Shown here piece after piece: positions 58,116 to 64,000 of a stretch of DNA of 64,000 bases. Position 1 is the stretch's first letter. Every line of letters starts with the position of its first letter. Under the pieces are notes generated by a model. That model saw nothing but the letters and a program-made list of their open reading frames with translations, did no database searches and was not told the DNA's origin. This DNA comes from Datura wrightii (taxonomy: Eukaryota > Streptophyta > Magnoliopsida > Solanales > Solanaceae): positions 98,389,001 to 98,453,000 of the forward strand of contig JASDFA010000003.1 of the NCBI GenBank assembly GCA_035772735.1, read 5' to 3'. A program made the position numbers and the translations under genes.

Positions 58116-59944
58116 AAGTACCACAGGTACAATTTATTTTCATTTTGTATTATATTTTATTTATTTTCACTTTTTGTTTTTATTGTGGTGACTTAAGCAC
58201 AGATTGAGGGGAAGTATGAGTATCATTAGAAGAGGAAGCTGAGGAGCATGAAAAATTACAAGTGTGGGGTTGGTGATCCACTTGTTCAAAAATGGAGGAA
58301 AACATGCTGCTAGTTAATCCTAGAGGCCTCAGGAAGTATCTCTCACCCTTGTTTTAATTATAAATGATGCTTTGGTGACATAGCATATTTTAAGTGTAGG
58401 GTGAGGGAAATTTCAAAATATTGTGCTGAGTAAATTTGGGTGAATTTGGTGTTTGGTCAAAAATGTGTTTGATTTGAAGTCTGAGTGAGCACAATTCACC
58501 CACCTTTTGATTTTTCTTTTCGGTTCTTTTCCGAAGGGTGGCACCTTGAACCGAGAACAAAATTTTTCTCTGTCTGTAAATAGCTGTTTTAGTCATACTT
58601 AGGAATTTTTCCTAATGATGGATGGATGACGACCGTCTTGAGGGAAAATTAGTCAATAGGTGTTGTATTTGAACCCTTAGTTGATTGACTGCTGATGTTC
58701 TTATTAAGTGTTATACATATTGTAATATGCAAGTATTTTAATTTCGAAGCATGTTTAGCAGTTGTACAACTTTGTGGAGACACCTAGGCTCTTGAATGTG
58801 ACTCTAGGAACTTAAAGCTTAATTTTGAATTCTTGTGATTAGCCGAGTTAAGCGTCTACTGAATCTGTCTTGAATTGAGCATGTGCTTTGAGTGTAAGAT
58901 TTTTTTATATTCCATGTTATTGTGTAGTGTCTGGAACTTTCTTGGTATGTATACAAAACGAAATGAGGGATGTCGATTGTAGGAGATGATTTAGGCATTT
59001 CTTTGAATGAGCCTAATTTTTATCCCTCACTTTACCTACCTTGAATGTCTGATCCTAGTTAGCCCCATTGAACCTTAAGCGTATTCTTTGATAGCTGCAA
59101 TATAAGCTTAATCCTTGTCTTTCAATAGCCTTGAATTTGATCCAAAACTCCTAAGAATTTAAGTGAAAAATAAAAAAAAGTTAAGGAGTGAGAATGTTGG
59201 AAAAAGAAGGAAAATAGTGGTTGTAGGAGTTGAAGGAAAGATTACAGGTGCACTTGTTTTAAAATGCATAAGTATTGGTAGGGAATACGAGAACAAAAGA
59301 ATGAAAACGTTGCTTAAGTACTCCTTACTAATAAGCTAAGTGTGCTTAATGAATTGGGGAAACAAAAGAGGAAATTGATGACTGAAAAGAATAAAGGTGA
59401 AGTAAGAGAAGAGATGTATGTAAGGAAAGTGTGATGTATTAAAAGCGCTTAGGGAAGATAGTCATAGTACCTACCCTTCCTTTAGCTTTCATTACAAACT
59501 GATAAGTCCTACTTGATCTTACTTCCAAACATTCCTAAATTAGTGAAGTAAAACACTAAAGGCAAGCTTATGGGTCACTACATGTTGCATGTGAATTCTT
59601 TGAGAGAGTGAGCTGAATTCTTATTCATATACCCATGCATGTTATAATTTGAAAACTTGCTAGTGCAAAATGGGTATCTCTCAACTTGTGAGGGCACATG
59701 TTTGATGAAGGATAAAATTCATATCATATTTCTCGAGTGGTTAATTTTCATGAAGTTGCTGAGTTTGAGAGTCGATTCTTGAGGGTAAAAAGTCTTAACT
59801 TAGTTGTATGTGACTTCAGTGGTTATATATTGCATGGTCTATTTTAAACTTTCTATCTAAAATAATCGGTGTAGCCTTAGCTTGAGTCGTCTTGCTTCAA
59901 TTGGTTATTGGTGAGTCCTTTATGTGCATGAGATGTAATGGAGC
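58116..59944 (+). other. Conserved non-coding module of L
   Basis: No credible ORF. It holds the PPT-like 11-mer (58260-58270) and the hairpin at 58604-58650, with a 10-bp outer stem (AATTTTTCCT with AGGGAAAATT, one T-G pair). It also has the CCTCAGGAAGTATCTCTCAC block and the ACGAAATGAGGG block, in the same order as N1, D, I and K. Confidence 0.7.
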
Positions 59945-59980
59945 TGTTTGAGGACGAACAAGGATTTAAGTGTGGGGTAG
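59945..59980 (+). promoter_or_regulatory. AGGA hairpin and polypurine tract of L
   Basis: TGTTTG (59945-59950), AGGA, CGAACA (59955-59960) with one T-G pair, then AAGTGTGGGGT (59968-59978) and the LTR. Confidence 0.72.
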
Positions 59981-61603
59981 TGTCTTGGGCATATTTACGT
60001 GCCCAAGTGCTATTTTATAACTTAATGTTATCCATGTTTGTTAATTTATTTAATAACATTTTCATGTATTTGTGTATATTTTCGTGCCGAAGTAACCAAC
60101 ATGATTTGTCTTTATTTTGTAGGTGTAATAGGATAAGAAGAGGCTAATTATGATGATGCATGGTCTAGGAGGAAGTTTGGAATGATATTTAATGATGAAG
60201 CATGAACATGCCAAGAGAAGGAGGTTGCCGCTCCAAGGAGTGTGTCAAACCGGCAGGTCTGCGCGCTAGGCAGCATGCCATGGCAGGGAAATGTTGCGCT
60301 GGGCGCCGTGTCACACACATGGTGTAGGTATGAGACCTATGCCAGGAAGTGTGCTAGCGCGATGACGTCATGCCATGCTGGCTAGGCTCCGCGACTACGG
60401 GCGTGTCATGCTACTGCTGTTCTGCGTCCAGCAGCATGCCACGGTAGGCAACGCGCAACTGCCCTCGCCGAGGACATGTCAAGATGCTGATCTCAACTAG
60501 TCGTGCACGACAGCTCCGTGCCACGGAGGGAATGTTATGTGATAGGAAGTGTGGCATGGAGGCAGTTCACCAATGGCTAAAGTCTGAAATTTCCAACTTA
60601 TTATTAATAGAACCCTTAGCTTCTAAAATCATTTATCACATAAATATTTTGAGAAAGCAGAGAGGAACGAAGAACTTCACCTAGGGTTCAAAGTTTGTCA
60701 TTATCTTTTAATCATTCTTGTAAGTACTTCACTCTAAACATGTTTTTGAGTGTTTGTATGAATATGAGTGGCTAAAACCCTTCTTCTAGGGTTTAGGCTA
60801 CATGATATAAATATAATTGCATGAATTCATATTTGGTTCTAGTTTTCTTTGTTGTTTTGTCTTGCATTCTTATTAATTATTGTTTTAATGCTTGATCACC
60901 ATTGAAACGAATTTTTTAAGCTTACGCAAAAGCTCGCAAGAGTAACCCTAGGTTAGAACGAAAGAATGCAGGGAGCAAGTTCTTGTCTTCACGATAGGAT
61001 TCTCGGTTAGGATAGAAATTATACCTAATTCGCCTTGCTTGGTTAATTAAAGGGGAAGATAGCTAGACACTTAGGATTAAATTGTCACATCACCACTCTC
61101 AGACGTAGTTGTGAAGTTAATTCTAGATTAAATGATTAGAGGTATGAAAGTCACTAATCAAGGGCATAAACCCCATAAACTACATCCATAGTATTAAATT
61201 GTTTGCGAATTAGGACGTCACATCCCCACTCAATGATGTAGGTGTGAGACTAGTTTATTGTGTTTAGAGGCTCGAAAGACCATGGACATTATATATTAAC
61301 TCTATGAGACGACAATTGAATTTCATATACTTGAACTATTGTGAACTACAGCATTGCATAATTTTCAGGCCTCAACTCTAGATGCTTCTAACTATTGTTT
61401 CCCGATTATTTTGTGGTCATCACTTAGATTTAGTTAAAACAACCAAAATCTTTAAAACCAACACTTGTGAAATTTAATTTAACACTTGAACTTGAATATT
61501 CACTGAAATAGTCCAGTCCCTATGGGTTCGACATCCGGTTCTTCAAGAGTCACTGTATTACTTGCCCGACTACGTACGCTTGCGCGTGCGCTGGGCGCAA
61601 AAA
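59981..61603 (+). repeat. 3' LTR of L
   Basis: About 1.6 kb, starting TGTCTTGGGC and ending near GGGCGCAAAA; the end is approximate by a few bases. GC-rich U3 (60235-60560) precedes a degraded TATA sequence near 60602. Confidence 0.82.
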
Positions 61604-62971
61604 GTTGTCGCTTAGTTCACTGGGCAATCCTTGTGCCACTGACTCGAAGGTAAGACCACCCTATCCCAATTCTGGCCCTGGAGGAGTCAAGGTACGCCAA
61701 CGGCCTCTTCGCGAGCTTCACTAACAAAATAGGCGTCAAACTAAAAGTTATATCACCCGGCTACACCCTATGCAGTCTAACTTACCAAGTCAAATGCAAC
61801 AACTAGCCATGAACTTCTAAGGCCTTGGTACGACAACAAAATATCAGAATACCTCTAAATGGTAAACAGATGGACGGGGAACTCTCTATGGTGCACCTAT
61901 CGTTAGTCATACTTAACATACCCTTTCCCGACGTGGGATACTATGGTATAATCTCAATAGCCATATAGAAGCTAACCATAACATACATAATCCTTGTCTA
62001 CTAGCAGCAACTAATCACAACATATAAGATCGTTATCTACTAGAAGTATCTAATCACAACATATAAGATCGTTATCTACTAGAAGCAGCTAATCACAACA
62101 TAAAAGATCATTATTTACTAGCAGGACCTAATCACAACATACCAGATTATTATCTACTTTTGAGGGCATAGGTCATATTACTATACGACGAGAATAACTT
62201 TCTGAAGAGATAAGCCTTAACATACTTCAAATGTCGATTTTCATTTATCCCAAATAGCTCCAACCTATAGAAGGTAATTCCACCAAATTGCAGTCCTTAC
62301 ACTGAAAGAATAAGGCTATTTTCAATAATAGGAATGGCTAATAAAGATATCTTTCAAAGAACATTGAATACAATTCAACTTCATTTAATTCGCTGAAAGC
62401 TCACAAATTCTCGAGAGTCTAGAAGGTAGAAATGCTTACCTATCACTTGTAGCTGCTTAGGACACAATTAGAAATTATTTCTACAACTTTTACTCAGTGG
62501 GGTTCCATTACTCCGAGAAAATTTTCAAGAAATAACTCCGCAAGGATGTTTCTCGTAGGCCTAGAACTCATTATCTAGGATAAATTTGCATTTGGATGGA
62601 GTTTAGTTGCGTAATTCGGCGAAAAATGAAAGAAGTTATTGCTCGTTCCCTATTTTCTGTCGAGGGAAATTGTTAAGAATAATTTAATTAAAATAGAGAG
62701 GCTTATATATATATAGTTTAGGTGGTGGCAGGGGTGGCGCGACGCGCTGGCCATAGCGCCAGGCTAGGAGCGCGACGCTTCGGCCGTAGCACTGGCCTAG
62801 CAGCACGGTGCAGCGCCCAGGGCGCCTGGCCTCCAGCCTCGGCCTCCTGCTCGCTTGATGTTGTGTTTGTATACTCATCCCTCGGGCCCTTTCCTACATG
62901 TGTCATACTCCAAAACTCTCAACATACGTATGCACGCGTCAATAAACCATAGAAACTTATGTGGTGTAACA
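61604..62971 (-). repeat. LTR of M, part
   Basis: The outer end GTGGTGTAACA (62971) and GC-rich block with TATATATA (62705-62716) match the layout of J. Segments near 61670-61790 match J near 37170-37270 (GGCGxCAAACT...TAGTTAT). Left end cut by L. Confidence 0.78.
61972..62166 (+). repeat. 39-bp minisatellite, five units, in LTR M
   Basis: Units start at 61972, 62011, 62050, 62089 and 62128, an exact 39-bp period. The core is CTAATCACAACATATAAGAT followed by a TTATCTACTAG word. J has only a diverged, non-periodic counterpart near 37480-37600. Confidence 0.85.
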
Positions 62972-63006
62972 TCATCTCCACCTTAGGAACATTCATCCTC
63001 GAATGT
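62972..63006 (-). promoter_or_regulatory. Polypurine tract and AGGA hairpin of M
   Basis: Minus strand: ACATTCG (63006-63000), AGGA, TGAATGT (62995-62989), paired with one G-T. A purine-rich tract CCTAAGGTGGAGATGA precedes the LTR. Confidence 0.65.
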
Positions 63007-63233
63007 AATCTTAAACTCAAGAGACTCAGCTCTTGTAACCATTTCCCAAAAAAATTCGGTAGAGTCTCCTCTATAACATGGACTATCAAAATACCTGAAA
63101 CACAGAAAAGTACAACAAAGGCGCCTCACGGGATGCTACAAGCAACTAAATAATATAGCTCCACAACATATAAGTAAGCAACTGACAATAATAGCAATAA
63201 AAGCAACTACACAACACCTGAGTCTGTGTACTA
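63007..63233 (-). other. 3' untranslated stretch of M
   Basis: Non-coding; includes the reverse complement of the GAGACTCTACCGAATTTTT-like segment shared with A. Confidence 0.55.
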
Positions 63234-64000
63234 TCATCGTAGGGTCTGGAACAAGTGAGAGTATCTAGACCTCATGTTTTTCTCAGCTACCTAGGTCATC
63301 TTTTCTACCTTTCTGTTCTTCCATAACACTTTAACAGAGGCTACATCCTTGGCCCCCATTCTGTGGACCTGTTGATCTAGTATAGCTATTGAAGTCTTCT
63401 CATAGGACAATTCCTCTGTCACCTGACCATCCTCGATTGGGATAACCTAAGAAGGGTCTCCTACTCGTGTAACATTGAAACATCAAAGACTGGATGAATA
63501 GATTCTAGCCCCAAAAACAACTCTAACTCATAGGCCACTTAGCCGATTTTTCGGAGGATCCGGTATAGCTCAGTGAATCTAGGACTGGGCTTGTCCTTCT
63601 TGTCAGATCTCATAACGCCCTTCATTGGAAAATTTTTCAGAAATACCTAGTCATTGTCTCAATTTTTCACTCCCTACGCCATACTTTGAAATAGGACTTC
63701 TGACGACCCTGGGCTGCCAGTACAAATCTTATAATGATTTTAAGTTTTTCCCTCTGACTGGTGTAGTATGCCCGGTTCAATTACCCTTGACTTACCTGCT
63801 TCGGGCCATCTTATAAGGGACCGATATTTTCACCCGTAACATATTTTTGGGCGTCTAAATTGTGTGCTCTGCTTGGCCATTTGTTTGGGATGAGAAGTCG
63901 TACTCAATCTAATTAGCGTCCCAATTTGTTCTAACACCCTTTCTAAAACCTAGCTGGGAGTGGTGCCCCTCTGTTAGACTTTGATAGACACTGGGACATC
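63234..64000 (-). pseudogene. Integrase-chromodomain part of pol (element M)
   Basis: On the minus strand the chromodomain reads SIAILDQQVHRMGAKDVASV, KVLWKNRKVEKMT* (TAG in a Trp-type context), and then ...RYSHLFQTL up to TGA at 63234-63236. Upstream are a GPY/F segment (KGVMRSDKKDKPSPRF) with VAYELELFLGLESIHPVFDV, and toward 64000 a broken integrase core (VPVSIKV*, LIRLSTTSHPKQ). The frame is interrupted repeatedly. The catalytic core is only partly in the window. Confidence 0.78.

Larger units (their letters stand above)
54124..61603 (+). mobile_element. L: non-autonomous Athila-like element
   Basis: A 5' LTR missing its first 0.27 kb (where H inserted) is followed by a decayed tRNA-Asp primer site, gag-protease, 1.9-kb non-coding module, polypurine tract and a complete 3' LTR. 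The interior is about 4.5 kb and has no RT, RNase H or integrase. The 3' LTR is followed by A/J-type LTR sequence of M, so L sits in M. Confidence 0.85.
61604..64000 (-). mobile_element. M: Tekay/Del-like chromovirus, 3' part, minus strand
   Basis: Part of a 3' LTR (61604-62971), polypurine tract, 3' untranslated stretch and chromodomain-integrase pol run off the right edge of the window. Same lineage as A and J. L interrupts the LTR at its left edge. Confidence 0.8.

Noticed and set aside
61972..62166. Regular repeats as a CRISPR array
   Set aside because: Units are directly adjacent with no variable spacers, in plant DNA; it is a minisatellite.

Overview
The window is plant nuclear DNA, almost certainly from a large-genome eudicot. 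The LTR texture looks Solanaceae-like to me, but that is a low-confidence guess. I find no host gene, rRNA, tRNA gene, CRISPR array or bacterial-style operon. Essentially every base can be assigned to an LTR retrotransposon or a fragment of one. Two Ty3/gypsy lineages account for nearly all of it. One is chromodomain-bearing Tekay/Del-like chromoviruses, with an initiator-Met tRNA primer site, 2-3 kb LTRs and LTR starts resembling TGTTACACCCC. The other is Athila-like elements, with a tRNA-Asp primer site, 1.4-1.6 kb LTRs and an Athila-type gag-protease.

Layout: two nests of insertions meet in the middle. The left nest reads inward to outward from left to right. N1 (Athila-like, +, 1-3361) sits in the pol of A (Tekay, +, 3362-7295). 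A sits in the pol of B (Tekay, +, 7296-10243), and B sits in C (gag-only Tekay-like, -, 10244-16623). C sits in D (Athila-like, +, 16624-19964), which abuts decayed element E (gypsy, +, 19965-23737). Only the right halves of these elements are in the window. The junction zone 23738-25186 holds two truncated minus-strand LTRs (F, G). The right nest is H (Tekay, +, 25187-54123), interrupted by I (Athila-like, -, 27420-34538), J (solo LTR, -, 35210-38439, 5-bp TSD GATTT) and K (complete Athila-like, -, 41625-51478, 5-bp TSD TCAGT). H sits in the 5' LTR of L (Athila-like, +, 54124-61603), and L sits in the LTR of M (Tekay, -, 61604-64000).

The most interesting result concerns the Athila-like elements. 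The three with internal regions in view (I, K, L) carry gag-protease but no reverse transcriptase, RNase H or integrase, so they should need enzymes supplied in trans. Each keeps a 1.6-1.8 kb non-coding module before the 3' LTR. The module is bracketed by two copies of an 11-mer polypurine-tract sequence and contains hairpins whose stems change in a compensated way between families while the loops stay the same. One hairpin, with an AGGA loop just before the polypurine tract, is also present in the Tekay-like elements. K and N1 also carry an accessory ORF of the plant-transposon-protein type (VREFYAN signature). In K it lies behind a promoter-like block of 42-bp palindromes, like those in the LTRs, and behind a plausible GT-AG leader intron.

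The coding regions are decayed. Most in-frame stops can be explained by single C-to-T or G-to-A changes (CAG to TAG, CAA to TAA, CGA to TGA, TGG to TGA), as expected of heavily methylated silenced repeats. Element H preserves the most complete pol, and K is the youngest clearly bounded insertion. All comparisons were done by eye within the window.
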